A stretch of 10,312 nucleotides of DNA from Cellvibrionaceae bacterium. Its GTDB lineage: Bacteria; Pseudomonadota; Gammaproteobacteria; Pseudomonadales; Cellvibrionaceae. This document shows, piece by piece, positions 1-7,067 of the stretch. The translations under genes were made by a program, and so were the position numbers. The stretch covers positions 1-10,312 of the forward strand of contig JAOXRV010000435.1 in NCBI GenBank assembly GCA_025800435.1, in the 5' to 3' direction. Below the pieces are notes generated by a model. That model was not told where the DNA came from, ran no database searches, and saw only the letters and a program-made list of their open reading frames with translations. Position 1 is the first letter of the stretch, and every line of letters begins with the position of its first letter.

Positions 1-169
1 ATTGGTCAGCCCCGGTCAGCAGGTTAACGAAGGCGATACCATTATGATCTTGGAGGCCATGAAGATGGAAACCGAGGTGAGTGCGCCTAAGTCCGGTACC
101 GTTGGCAGTATCAATGTTAAAGAAGGCGATTCGGTCGCAGTGGGCGATTGCTTGCTGACCATCGCTTAA
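1..169 (+). CDS. oadA: Oxaloacetate decarboxylase alpha subunit, C-terminal biotinyl domain (partial)
   Basis: Only the last 55 codons are visible (frame starts at base 2, TAA at 167-169). They encode a biotinyl/lipoyl-attachment domain: the EAMKMET motif places the biotin-accepting lysine at codon 62-64, and the usual APKSGTV...GDSVAVGD pattern follows. In this family the biotin arm carries the carboxyl group from the N-terminal carboxyltransferase half to the membrane subunit. A biotin domain alone could come from several carboxylases. The assignment to OadA rests on oadB beginning 17 nt downstream, the standard order in oad operons. The oadG gamma subunit would be expected upstream, outside the window. 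Confidence 0.9.
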   Translation, partial: LVSPGQQVNEGDTIMILEAMKMETEVSAPKSGTVGSINVKEGDSVAVGDCLLTIA

Positions 170-186
170 GTCCGGGGGTATTTCGA

Positions 187-1503
187 ATGGAAAGCTTTAT
201 CGGCTTGTGGAACGACTCTGGCCTGGCCCAATTTCAGGGCCCAGGTCAGGTGGTGATGATATTAATCGGTCTGCTATTGTTGTGGCTGGCTATCAATAAA
301 AACTTTGAGCCCCTGCTGCTGGTACCCATCGGTTTTGGCGGTATTCTGGCGAATATCCCAGGCGCTGGCCTGGCCTACTCGGCGGTGCAAAATGCGCTGA
401 TGAGCGGTGGCCCCGAGGTGGTGGCGGCCATTGCCGATGCACTGGCGGTCAGCAGCTATGAAAGCTACGCCGACATCAAGGCGGCCATGGGCGATGCCAG
501 CGCCCAGCAAATTTTGCTGGCCCAGCAGATCGCTGCCAACGCCGGTTTTGAAAGCGGCATGCTGTACAAGTTCTACTCGGTGGCGATTGGTTCGACCATT
601 GCACCGCTGTTGATCTTTATGGGCGTGGGCGCAATGACCGACTTTGGCCCGCTGCTGGCTAACCCCCGCACCTTGTTTTTAGGTGCGGCGGCGCAGTTTG
701 GTATCTTCGCTACGGTGATGGGGGCTGTGGGTTTGTCGGCGCTTGGCATTATGGATTTCTCCATTGCCGATGCTGCCGCAATCGGCATTATCGGCGGCGC
801 CGATGGCCCCACCGCGATCTATGTGGCCTCGCTGCTATCGCCTGAGCTGCTCGGTGCAATTGCCGTTGCCGCCTATTCCTATATGGCCCTGGTGCCAATG
901 ATTCAGCCGCCGATTATGAAGGCGCTGACCACCGAGGAAGAACGCAAGATCAAGATGACCCAACTGCGGGTGGTATCCAAGCGCGAGAAGATTGTGTTCC
1001 CAATCATTGTGCTGATTGCGGTGGCGATTCTGTTGCCTTCGGCGGCGCCGCTGTTGGGTATGTTCTGCTTTGGTAACCTGATGAAAGAGTGTGGCGTGGT
1101 AGATCGTCTGTCTGACACGGCCCAGAACGCGCTGATCAATATCACCACCATCTTCCTGGGCTTGTCGGTTGGCTCCAAGCTGGCGGCGGATGTGTTTCTG
1201 GATGCGAAGACCTTAGGCATTATGACCCTGGGTATTGTCGCCTTCGGTATCGGCACCGCCATGGGCGTATTGATGGCCAAGCTGATGAACAAGTTCTCCA
1301 CCAATAAGATCAACCCCCTGATCGGTTCGGCCGGTGTCTCGGCAGTGCCGATGGCGGCGCGGGTATCCAATAAGGTCGGTCTGGAATACAACTCCCAGAA
1401 CTTCCTGCTGATGCACGCCATGGGCCCCAACGTAGCCGGTGTAATCGGCTCGGCGGTAGCCGCCGGTGTGATGATCTCGATGGTGCAGGGTATGGGCGGT
1501 TAA
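187..1503 (+). CDS. oadB: Oxaloacetate decarboxylase beta subunit, Na+ pump
   Basis: This is the integral membrane subunit that decarboxylates carboxybiotin and couples it to Na+ export, part of the OadGAB complex in the inner membrane. The protein has 438 residues, near the usual length for OadB. It opens with a hydrophobic stretch followed by KNFEPLLLVPIGFG, a family signature, and many membrane segments follow. The residues known from Klebsiella OadB appear at a constant offset of +3: Asp206 in GGADGPT, Tyr232 in AYSYMAL, and Asn376, Gly380, Ser385 and Arg392 in the NPLIGSAGVSAVPMAAR segment. This suggests an active pump. I chose the ATG at 187 because MESFIGLW matches typical OadB N-termini and GGGGG at 174-178 is suitably spaced. 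An in-frame start at 148 would add 13 unrelated residues and overlap oadA. It is cotranscribed with oadA and ends at a strong terminator. Related glutaconyl- or methylmalonyl-CoA decarboxylase beta subunits are alternatives, less likely in this setting. Confidence 0.95.
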   Translation: MESFIGLWNDSGLAQFQGPGQVVMILIGLLLLWLAINKNFEPLLLVPIGFGGILANIPGAGLAYSAVQNALMSGGPEVVAAIADALAVSSYESYADIKAAMGDASAQQILLAQQIAANAGFESGMLYKFYSVAIGSTIAPLLIFMGVGAMTDFGPLLANPRTLFLGAAAQFGIFATVMGAVGLSALGIMDFSIADAAAIGIIGGADGPTAIYVASLLSPELLGAIAVAAYSYMALVPMIQPPIMKALTTEEERKIKMTQLRVVSKREKIVFPIIVLIAVAILLPSAAPLLGMFCFGNLMKECGVVDRLSDTAQNALINITTIFLGLSVGSKLAADVFLDAKTLGIMTLGIVAFGIGTAMGVLMAKLMNKFSTNKINPLIGSAGVSAVPMAARVSNKVGLEYNSQNFLLMHAMGPNVAGVIGSAVAAGVMISMVQGMGG

Positions 1504-1526
1504 GCCTGCTGCAGTAAGTAGATAAG

Positions 1527-1551
1527 AAAAGGGCCAAGTGGCCCTTTTTTT
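1527..1551 (+). terminator. Intrinsic terminator of the oad operon
   Basis: AAAAGGGCC (1527-1535) pairs with GGCCCTTTT (1540-1548) around the loop AAGT, and the T-run extends to 1551. It starts 23 nt after the oadB stop. The four As on the 5' side mean it could also work in the reverse direction and stop any transcription arriving from the TonB receptor side. Confidence 0.9.
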
Positions 1552-1556
1552 ATTGA

Positions 1557-1664
1557 GGGCTCAGCCTGCGGCCAAGCCCCTGGATGGGGCGAATCCATCC
1601 ATCTAAAATCCTGCATAAAACCAAATGGATCCCCGTTTTCACAGCACTGCTGTCCGGAAAAAAT
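1557..1664. repeat. Hairpin-rich repeat block, copy 1
   Basis: Three palindromes follow each other. GGGCTCAGCC/GGCCAAGCCC has the loop TGC (1557-1579). TGGATGG/CCATCCA has a 7-nt loop (1581-1601). ACAGCA-C-TGCTGT (1641-1653) is perfect around one base. The first two form a module of about 42 nt that recurs, diverged, at 2011-2052 in the same orientation (read on the - strand: ATGGATTC, then TCCAGG, then the GCC-rich hairpin). The first stem has one or more C.A clashes as + strand RNA but pairs fully, with G.U pairs, as - strand RNA. I believe this belongs to a dispersed palindromic repeat family, but that needs genome-wide copies to confirm. Confidence 0.55.
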
Positions 1665-2010
1665 TTAGCTGACCTCGCTAGAAGCCCGAGAGGCGTTGGC
1701 TTTGACAGGTAAAGCGCTAGCACTGGATTCAAAATAGTATGCGCCTCGCTTTATTATCTCAAAGCTGAGTTATTTAAAAGTTCCTTGCATATTGCTTGGA
1801 TAAACAGTGGCTTCGACCCCTTACCCACCACAAGGCTCTACAACTAGATGAGTTCTATGACTGTACAAGCAGAAGGAGCTATTTTTAGTGCTCAGCAGCT
1901 AGAGGTTCTGCGAGATGTAAGCTTGAGGGGTAGGGGTGCTTTCGCAGTGACTAGGCTTCTGGATGAAACGGGGGCCAGCGCCTGATCAATTCGCTTGGAG
2001 CGAATTTAGA

Positions 2011-2136
2011 CTTGGCCGCAGGCTGAGCGCCTGGACGGCGTGAATCCATGGCGCGCTTTCGGAACGGAGAAAGTGCCCCCTACCCCTCAAGCTGGGTTTT
2101 ACCCCCAAAAGCCGGGCCTTATTTTTCCCGGACAGC
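2011..2136. repeat. Hairpin-rich repeat block, copy 2
   Basis: This block holds four consecutive small hairpins: CTTGGCC/GGCTGAG with loop GCA (2011-2027), GCGCTTTC/GAAAGTGC with an 8-nt loop (2053-2076, one G.T pair), GGGT/ACCC (2094-2104), and CCGGG/CCCGG with a 10-nt loop (2112-2131). The 17-mer at 2077-2093 is the exact reverse complement of 1920-1936, and 2121-2136 is the reverse complement of 1649-1664 with one mismatch. The modules shared with block 1 occur in a different order and orientation, so this is not a simple inversion of that block. Confidence 0.5.
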
Positions 2137-2427
2137 TGTGCATTCTCACATGGATGACGTAGCAAGGCACGTACTAGATCCAATTGAGTTTGAGCTTGTT
2201 GAGCAAAGCGGCTCAAGTGTGGACATATCATAATGCCCCTAAAATTCAGGTGATGGCAAGTAAATGTGCGTGTTGGCAACCGGCAGCATCAGATAGTTTT
2301 CTTCGGGTCATTAACAGCCCACCAAACAGGCTATATAGGAATCTTTTAAGAAGGGTATATAAGAAGCTGCTAGCTTTGCACCCATTAACTTGGACAAACA
2401 AAGGTGGGTTTTGCGGGAGGGGGAAGT

Positions 2428-2457
2428 GCCGCCACCTGGGTATTCCCAGGTGGCGGC
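2428..2457 (-). terminator. Strong hairpin just after the TonB receptor gene
   Basis: A perfect 13-bp GC-rich stem (2428-2440 with 2445-2457) has the loop TATT. It begins 7 nt beyond the receptor stop codon. Read in the direction of the receptor gene it is followed by ACTTCCCCCTCCC, not a T-run, so it is not a textbook intrinsic terminator. It may act as a 3'-end stabiliser, as a pause site, or as a terminator with a poor U-tract. No T-run follows in the other direction either. Confidence 0.55.
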
Positions 2458-2464
2458 GGTAGCG

Positions 2465-5101
2465 TTAGAAGTTAAACTTCGCCTTCATATACCAAACTCG
2501 GCCCAGTGGGCTGTGCTGTTTGGAATCGTAGCTGTAGTTGGCCGCATCGTAGAGCCGGGGCGCGTCTTCATCCAGCAGATTTTTCACCCCAAAGGTCAAG
2601 GTAGTCGTTGAGTCTTCGCTCATACCCAAGTCCAGATTAACGGCGTACTGGGCATCCACAGTCAGGTAGGAGTCGATGGTCGAGCTCTCGCCGGCGGGGA
2701 TATTGTCGCGGGTGGTTTCGTAACTGGAAATATAGTTAAGCACCAAATTGGCACGCTGGCTCTCGCCCAACCAACCAAGGATAACATTGGCCTTGGTCTC
2801 CGGCAGCGAGCGGGCAAAGTTGTTGTAGTTAAACTTACCGGCAGCCTCAACCACTTGGCCATTAGCCAAGGTTAGGTCGTAGTTTAAAAAGTGCGACACA
2901 TTGGCTTTTAAAGACCAGGCATCGGCAAAGGTCCACAGCGCTTCAAAGTCTAAGCCGTCTACTTCCACCTCGGAGGAGTTAAAGTAACGGGTATTTACAC
3001 CCAGTAGCTGGCCGGTATCGGAGCGTACCACCGCCGGGCTATTGGGGTTGCTAAAGACTATGCCCTGGGCACTCTGCTGGGTGATAAGATCTTGGTAATC
3101 CACCCGCCAGTAGTCGAGCTTAAGCTCCAGCTCATCGGTGGGCTGATAGATCAAGCCAAAGTTATAGTTGGTAGACTCCTCGGGCTGTAAATCCGCCGCG
3201 CCGCGGCCGGCCACCCGAATAAAGGTGGGGGTACCTTTGGGTGTGCCGTCGGCGTTAAAATCTTGAATACCTTCAAGGTTAACCGCCGTGGCATTAAGCT
3301 GGGATAGCGAAGGCTCGCGGAAGGAGGTGGATACCGAACCGCGCATAATCCACTGCTCACTGAGCTGCCAGCGTACTGCCAGTTTGGGGTCTAGGCTGTT
3401 GTCATTATCGAGTTTTTCATAGCGCAGCGCGGCGGTCACTTCCAGTGCGTCGCTGATGGGGAGTTTGGTTTCGGCAAAAATTGCAAAGCTGTTGCGGTCG
3501 ACATCTTCTTGGGATACCCCGCCAAGGAAGGTGTAATCCACTGGAATTGGAGCACCATTTTGGTCAAAGGTGACTAGGTATTCTTCGTTGGCATCTACTT
3601 TAAAGCTTTCGCTGCGCGCCTGCAGGCCGAAGGCAAAGCCGGCATTGCCGCCGCCCATCTCAAATAAATCACCGGCAACCACCGCATCCCATACCAGCAG
3701 ATCGGTGTTGCGCTCGGTATCGGAAACCGTGCGCAGCCAATCGATCATTTCCTGGCTGTTGTTGGCGGCCACAAAAGGGTCAAAGAACTGATCGCCACTG
3801 GGGCCACCCCGGCCGGCCAGGGCCGCATCAAGGCGTGACTTAACCACATCGGGCTGAATTGCCCGGTAGCGGTTTTCGCTGTAGCTCAAGGCGGTGTCGT
3901 AGGACCAGCCGTTGTCGAACTCGCCGCTGAGGTTAATCGAATAGCGGGCGGTTTCATTTTCCCGCGGCGAAATCGGCGAGGGCGACTCGGCACCAAAGGG
4001 GCGACCAAACCACACTACTGGCACACCGAAGGGGTTGCTGGGGTGATTGGGCATTATCAGCGGGAAAGCCAGGTAGGGGTAACTGGGGGACTGTGGGTTA
4101 TCCTCCACATCGTTATTGGCCCAACCCGCTTCCGCAAACAGGGTCATGCCATTATCAAATTCGTGAGTTAAATTGGTGTACAACTGGCGGCGCTTTTCGG
4201 TGTTAACGAAGTTAAAGCGGCCACCGTAATAGAAACCACAGCGGGCGCCATTGGGCACCGGCAGCACCACGGTTTCTGGAATATCGCCACAGCCGGCCAG
4301 GGGTACTGATTGCAGGCGCTGGTAGTCGCCGGCGTAGGGGCCATCAGCTACCGTGGTTGGGAGCACCGGCAAAAACGTAGCGCCGGCACCGGAGATGGCC
4401 AAGTTGGAGTACTCGGGCCGCTTACTCGCGTTGAGGGGTGAGCGGTCTAAAAAGTGGCCGGAAACCGTGAAGTGGGTTTTTTCATTACCCCCACCCCAAA
4501 TAAAACCAATATCTTTATCTTCCTGGCTGTCTGCGTGGGTAGTTTGGTAGCCCACGTTGACTTCCAGGCCCTCAAAATCTTTGCGCAGAATAAAGTTAAC
4601 CACCCCGGCGATGGCATCGGAGCCATAGGTGGAAGCAGCGCCCTCTTTAAGTACCTCAACCCGCTCTAGGGCCTCGGCGGGGATGGTGCTGGTATCGACA
4701 AATACGCTGCCATCGTTGGCCAGGGCGCCGGAGATGGTTTGGCGGCGGCCGTTAATTAATACCAGGGTTGAACTTAGCCCGAGACCGCGCAGATTAATAT
4801 TTTCCGTGCCCTGGGTTGAGCCCTGGGTAAAGGAGTCGGATTGGTTTTCTGAGCCGCTGCTGATGGCCAGCTTACTAATCACATCCGCCACGGTGGTCGC
4901 GCCAATGGCGTCGAGGTCTTCGCGGCCCATGACCTGCACCGGCAAGGCGGCATCGCCGGGGCTACCCTTAATATAGGAGCCGGTGACCATCACTTCTTCG
5001 ATCTCGCCGGCCTGGGCATTAACAAAGGGGGCAAAGCCGGTGCAGCTGAGCGCAATCGCTAAAGCTAGGGGTTTTTTAGGGGCAAATAGATTGCTTAACA
5101 C
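2465..5101 (-). CDS. TonB-dependent outer-membrane receptor, substrate unknown
   Basis: This 878-residue outer-membrane transporter takes up a scarce ligand using energy from TonB/ExbBD. A signal peptide (about 1-29; VNA or AQA cleavage site) is followed by a likely TonB box (EIEEVMVTGSYI, 33-44). The plug domain spans about 45-175, with NLRGLG (103-108), LVLINGRR (113-120) and the closing segment EGAASTYGSDAIAGVVNFI. The remainder is a beta-barrel ending in an aromatic residue (KAKFNF), as required for barrel assembly. Cys271 and Cys288 could form a disulfide in an external loop. There is no N-terminal FecA-type signalling domain, so transcription control through an anti-sigma partner is unlikely. 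The start is GTG (5099-5101), preceded by AGGAG at 10 nt; no ATG fits. The GSYIKGSP style plug occurs in receptors for varied organic ligands, and nothing nearby identifies the ligand. The gene is probably transcribed alone from the region at 5102-5352. Confidence 0.95.
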   Translation of the reverse strand: MLSNLFAPKKPLALAIALSCTGFAPFVNAQAGEIEEVMVTGSYIKGSPGDAALPVQVMGREDLDAIGATTVADVISKLAISSGSENQSDSFTQGSTQGTENINLRGLGLSSTLVLINGRRQTISGALANDGSVFVDTSTIPAEALERVEVLKEGAASTYGSDAIAGVVNFILRKDFEGLEVNVGYQTTHADSQEDKDIGFIWGGGNEKTHFTVSGHFLDRSPLNASKRPEYSNLAISGAGATFLPVLPTTVADGPYAGDYQRLQSVPLAGCGDIPETVVLPVPNGARCGFYYGGRFNFVNTEKRRQLYTNLTHEFDNGMTLFAEAGWANNDVEDNPQSPSYPYLAFPLIMPNHPSNPFGVPVVWFGRPFGAESPSPISPRENETARYSINLSGEFDNGWSYDTALSYSENRYRAIQPDVVKSRLDAALAGRGGPSGDQFFDPFVAANNSQEMIDWLRTVSDTERNTDLLVWDAVVAGDLFEMGGGNAGFAFGLQARSESFKVDANEEYLVTFDQNGAPIPVDYTFLGGVSQEDVDRNSFAIFAETKLPISDALEVTAALRYEKLDNDNSLDPKLAVRWQLSEQWIMRGSVSTSFREPSLSQLNATAVNLEGIQDFNADGTPKGTPTFIRVAGRGAADLQPEESTNYNFGLIYQPTDELELKLDYWRVDYQDLITQQSAQGIVFSNPNSPAVVRSDTGQLLGVNTRYFNSSEVEVDGLDFEALWTFADAWSLKANVSHFLNYDLTLANGQVVEAAGKFNYNNFARSLPETKANVILGWLGESQRANLVLNYISSYETTRDNIPAGESSTIDSYLTVDAQYAVNLDLGMSEDSTTTLTFGVKNLLDEDAPRLYDAANYSYDSKQHSPLGRVWYMKAKFNF

Positions 5102-5198
5102 TGTATCTGATCTCCTGGATTATTATATTTATTTTGCTCGGAAATTGGTGAGCGCAATCGAGTGTAAACAATGGACTGTCGATTGAACACCGAGGCTT

Positions 5199-5277
5199 TG
5201 ACGTCATCATTAAAATCAATAAAAGAAAATCACGAAAGCAAATAGTGATGTCAAAAATAACCCACCACATGACCTCA
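5199..5277 (-). promoter_or_regulatory. Three TGANNTCA boxes and candidate promoter upstream of the TonB receptor
   Basis: Read toward the gene, the boxes are TGAGGTCA (5270-5277), TGACATCA (5246-5253) and TGACGTCA (5199-5206). A perfect -35 hexamer TTGACA (5249-5254) overlaps the middle box and is followed after 17 nt by a poor -10, GATTTT (5226-5231). The first box would then lie upstream of -35 and the last just downstream of the start of transcription, about 118 nt before the GTG. An operator over the -35 would suit a repressor. This is a pattern reading, and I cannot name the regulator. Confidence 0.4.
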
Positions 5278-5293
5278 ATGGCACAAAAATGAG

Positions 5294-5311
5294 AAAAGGG
5301 ATAACCTTTTT
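5294..5311 (-). terminator. Weak possible terminator after the flavin oxidoreductase gene
   Basis: On the - strand AAAAGG (5310-5305) pairs with CCTTTT (5299-5294) around a 5-nt loop, followed by CTCA and then a TTTTT run. It lies about 43 nt after the oxidoreductase stop. The stem is short and AT-rich, so termination may be inefficient, and some read-through to the TonB receptor is possible. Confidence 0.3.
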
Positions 5312-5352
5312 AGTACTTTGAGCTAGTTATCTATAAATAAAGATTCTATTAA

Positions 5353-6345
5353 TTATTCGCCTATCGCATGGGCCAGCAGCTCATAAGAGCGTTTGCGCGC
5401 GGCAAAATCATAGCAGATGGTTACCGTCATAATTTCATCGGCACCGTAGGTCTGGGCCAGCGCATTGAGCTTATCGCGCACCTGCTCGGGGGCGCCGATG
5501 GCGGCGCTGCCCATGCGCTGGTTTACAAAAGCCTGCTGCTGGGGGCTAAACTGGTAAGCTGCCGCCTCATCCGGCGGGCAGATTTCAGTATCGCTTTGGC
5601 CGCTGACAAATTTTAAATAAGAAACGGTGCGGCTACGCGCCAAGTACTGAGCCTCTGCTTCGGTATCGGCCACCACCACATTGACCGTAACGCTACTGTG
5701 GGGCTGCGCTAAGCTGCCGGGAAGCTCGGTATTGGCCTGAAAACAGTGGCGGTAATAAGACAATATGCGCTCGTCCATGGCGGGGTTGATAAACAGGGCA
5801 AAATTGTAAGGCAGGCCTAATTGCCCGGCCAGGGCGGCACTATCGGGGCTGGAGCCAAGCATCCATAAAGTCGCCGGGGTATCAACCTGTGGCCGCAAGG
5901 TCGGGGTAAAACCCGGATCGGCTAGCATGGCTTGCAGCTCGGCCGCCTGCTCGGGAAAGCGCTGAAAGTTTGGCTGCCCGGTTTGCGACAGCAAACCTGC
6001 GGTAACCATATCGGTGCCGGGCGCCCGGCCGATACCTAGATCAACCCGGCCTGGGTTGAGGGCCGCCAGGGTGGCCCCCAGTTCGGCTACTTTATAGGGT
6101 GTATAGTGAGGCAGCATAATACCGCCGCTGCCAATGCGTATCTTCTCTGTCACCGCCCCCAGGGCGCCGAGCAACACCTCCGGCGCACTGCCAGCTAAGG
6201 CATCGGTACCGTGGTGTTCGGATACCCAAAAACGATGATAGCCCAAGGCCTCGGTATGCTGGGCCAACTCCAGGGTTTCGGCAAAAGCCTGCTGGGCAGT
6301 GCCGCCTTTGCGCAGGGGCGACTGGTCGAGAATACTGAGTTTCAT
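5353..6345 (-). CDS. LLM-class flavin-dependent oxidoreductase (bacterial luciferase-like, group 1)
   Basis: This 330-residue cytosolic protein has the bacterial luciferase/F420-type TIM-barrel fold. It most resembles the family of luciferase-like monooxygenases that includes E. coli YhbW, which use reduced FMN. Family marks include MKLSILDQSP at the start, RFWVSEHHG (38-46), SGGIMLPHYTPYKVAE (73-88), GRVDLGIGRAPGTD (99-112) and LGSSPDSA (163-170, a phosphate-binding type loop). The length is typical of the family. The start ATG is 10 nt after the GST stop, and the spacer (ATAAACGCCA) has no Shine-Dalgarno, so translation is probably coupled to the GST. The substrate is unknown. Pairing with a GST suggests redox or detoxification of small organic compounds, which is inference. 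Confidence 0.92.
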   Translation of the reverse strand: MKLSILDQSPLRKGGTAQQAFAETLELAQHTEALGYHRFWVSEHHGTDALAGSAPEVLLGALGAVTEKIRIGSGGIMLPHYTPYKVAELGATLAALNPGRVDLGIGRAPGTDMVTAGLLSQTGQPNFQRFPEQAAELQAMLADPGFTPTLRPQVDTPATLWMLGSSPDSAALAGQLGLPYNFALFINPAMDERILSYYRHCFQANTELPGSLAQPHSSVTVNVVVADTEAEAQYLARSRTVSYLKFVSGQSDTEICPPDEAAAYQFSPQQQAFVNQRMGSAAIGAPEQVRDKLNALAQTYGADEIMTVTICYDFAARKRSYELLAHAIGE

Positions 6346-6355
6346 TGGCGTTTAT

Positions 6356-6994
6356 TTATTGGCCCAGCAGGGCTTTTTCCTTAGCTTCACGGGCCTGAAT
6401 AATATCCTGGCCACGCACAAAGGCCACATAGGCAGCGGTTTTAGGCCAGCGCTCGGCATCCAGCTGATAGCCGCCGATCTCAGCATTGATAAAGGGCGAG
6501 ACCAAGGCAATATCGGCAATGGTTAGGCGCTGCTCAAATAAAAAATCAGCACCTGGAACCACGCTTTCCACATAGGCCAAGGCCTTGGGAATGATCTTTG
6601 CCTCGGCCTTGGCGATGGCATCATTATCGGTTTCCAAGCCACGCATGGGCGCCACAATGCGCTGAAAGAAAGGTACTAGCAGGGCATCAACCAGCGCGGT
6701 ATCGGCAAACTCTTCCAGCCAACGGGCCTTGGCTCGGTCTTGAGTGCCCACTGGGAACATCGGGTGTTGTGAGTAGCGCTCTTCCAAGTATTCGTTAATA
6801 ACAGTGGAGTCGCTCAGGCTAAAGTCGCCTTCTTGCAGGGCGGGTATTTTGCCCAGGGGGCTAATTTTTTCGTAGCCCTCGGGCAGCGCACCGGGGAAGA
6901 CCTGTTGGTTCTCGTACTCTACGCCCTTGGCTTCGAGTACCAGCAGTACTTTGCGTACATAGGGGGATAGGATGGCTCCGTAAATTTTTGGCAT
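6356..6994 (-). CDS. Glutathione S-transferase family protein
   Basis: The protein has 212 residues and the two-domain GST layout. An N-terminal thioredoxin-like domain (about 1-80) carries the likely active-site Ser10 (LSPYVRK), the cis-proline loop GKIPAL (48-53, Pro51) and the glutathione gamma-glutamyl contact SDSTVI (Asp62-Ser63). A helical C-terminal domain follows, with the N-capping box TIADIALVSP (Thr158, Asp161). In this family the enzyme joins glutathione to electrophiles or reduces peroxides; the serine-type active site and sequence do not settle the class. It is the first gene of a tight pair with the flavin oxidoreductase. Its Shine-Dalgarno (AGAG in CAAGAGAGCCCAATATG) and AUG sit inside an inverted repeat. 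No promoter stands out in the 73 nt after DUF885, so read-through from DUF885 is possible. Confidence 0.93.
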   Translation of the reverse strand: MPKIYGAILSPYVRKVLLVLEAKGVEYENQQVFPGALPEGYEKISPLGKIPALQEGDFSLSDSTVINEYLEERYSQHPMFPVGTQDRAKARWLEEFADTALVDALLVPFFQRIVAPMRGLETDNDAIAKAEAKIIPKALAYVESVVPGADFLFEQRLTIADIALVSPFINAEIGGYQLDAERWPKTAAYVAFVRGQDIIQAREAKEKALLGQ

Positions 6995-7035
6995 ATTGGG
7001 CTCTCTTGTAAATTATTAGTTAGAGCACCCAATAT
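6993..7035 (-). promoter_or_regulatory. Inverted repeat in the GST leader covering the ribosome-binding site and start codon
   Basis: Read in the gene direction, ATATTGGG-TG-CTCT (7035-7022) pairs with AGAG-CCCAATAT (7004-6993) across a 17-nt loop. This gives 12 base pairs with a 2-nt bulge. The AGAG of the Shine-Dalgarno and the A and U of the AUG lie in the 3' arm, so the folded RNA would hide the initiation site. If transcription starts inside the repeat, it may instead be a protein-binding site on the DNA. Confidence 0.45.
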
Positions 7036-7067
7036 ACCTGCAATCACCTTGTCAGTCGTGCCAATTT

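Larger units (their letters stand above)
1552..2427. other. Gene-poor gap between convergent genes, rich in short repeats
   Basis: About 880 bases contain no ORF that I can support. Open frames of 45-97 codons occur on both strands, but they lack ribosome-binding sites and recognisable domains, and they overlap the repeat modules. The stretch has three pairs of inverted matches: 1560-1576 with 2011-2027 (17/17), 1649-1664 with 2121-2136 (15/16), and 1920-1936 with 2077-2093 (17/17). Many small hairpins sit at 1557-1664 and 2011-2131. The remainder (about 1700-1900 and 2140-2425) is moderately AT-rich and I see nothing in it except two similar TATATA-containing segments near 2331 and 2356. It looks like a site where interspersed repeats have accumulated and decayed. 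Confidence 0.7.

Noticed and set aside
148..186. Upstream in-frame start for oadB adding 13 residues
   Set aside because: It overlaps oadA by 22 nt, its residues do not look like OadB, and the ATG at 187 gives the family N-terminus and has a G-rich site at suitable spacing.
1550..1732. 60-codon open frame on the - strand
   Set aside because: It runs through the oadB terminator T-run and the palindromic repeat module, and its composition is that of a translated repeat.
1848..1985. 45-codon open frame on the + strand starting MSSMTVQAEG
   Set aside because: No Shine-Dalgarno, no recognisable family, and it contains one of the inverted repeat segments. It could be a gene relic but cannot be supported.
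1986..2279. 97-codon open frame on the - strand
   Set aside because: It covers repeat block 2 with its four hairpins, has no clear ribosome-binding site or domain, and its SLRGRG part is explained by the inverted repeat.
2184..2462. 92-codon open frame on the + strand
   Set aside because: It needs a TTG start, shows no domain, and ends by reading through the 13-bp stem after the TonB receptor.
5039..5047. Cysteine in the TonB receptor signal peptide (ALSC) as a lipobox
   Set aside because: Position -3 is Ala, not Leu, hydrophobic signal sequence continues past it, and a normal AQA/VNA cleavage site follows.
5122..5127. Perfect TATAAT (- strand) close to the TonB receptor start
   Set aside because: A start of transcription 7 nt downstream would fall inside the AGGAG ribosome-binding site, and no -35 lies at a proper distance.
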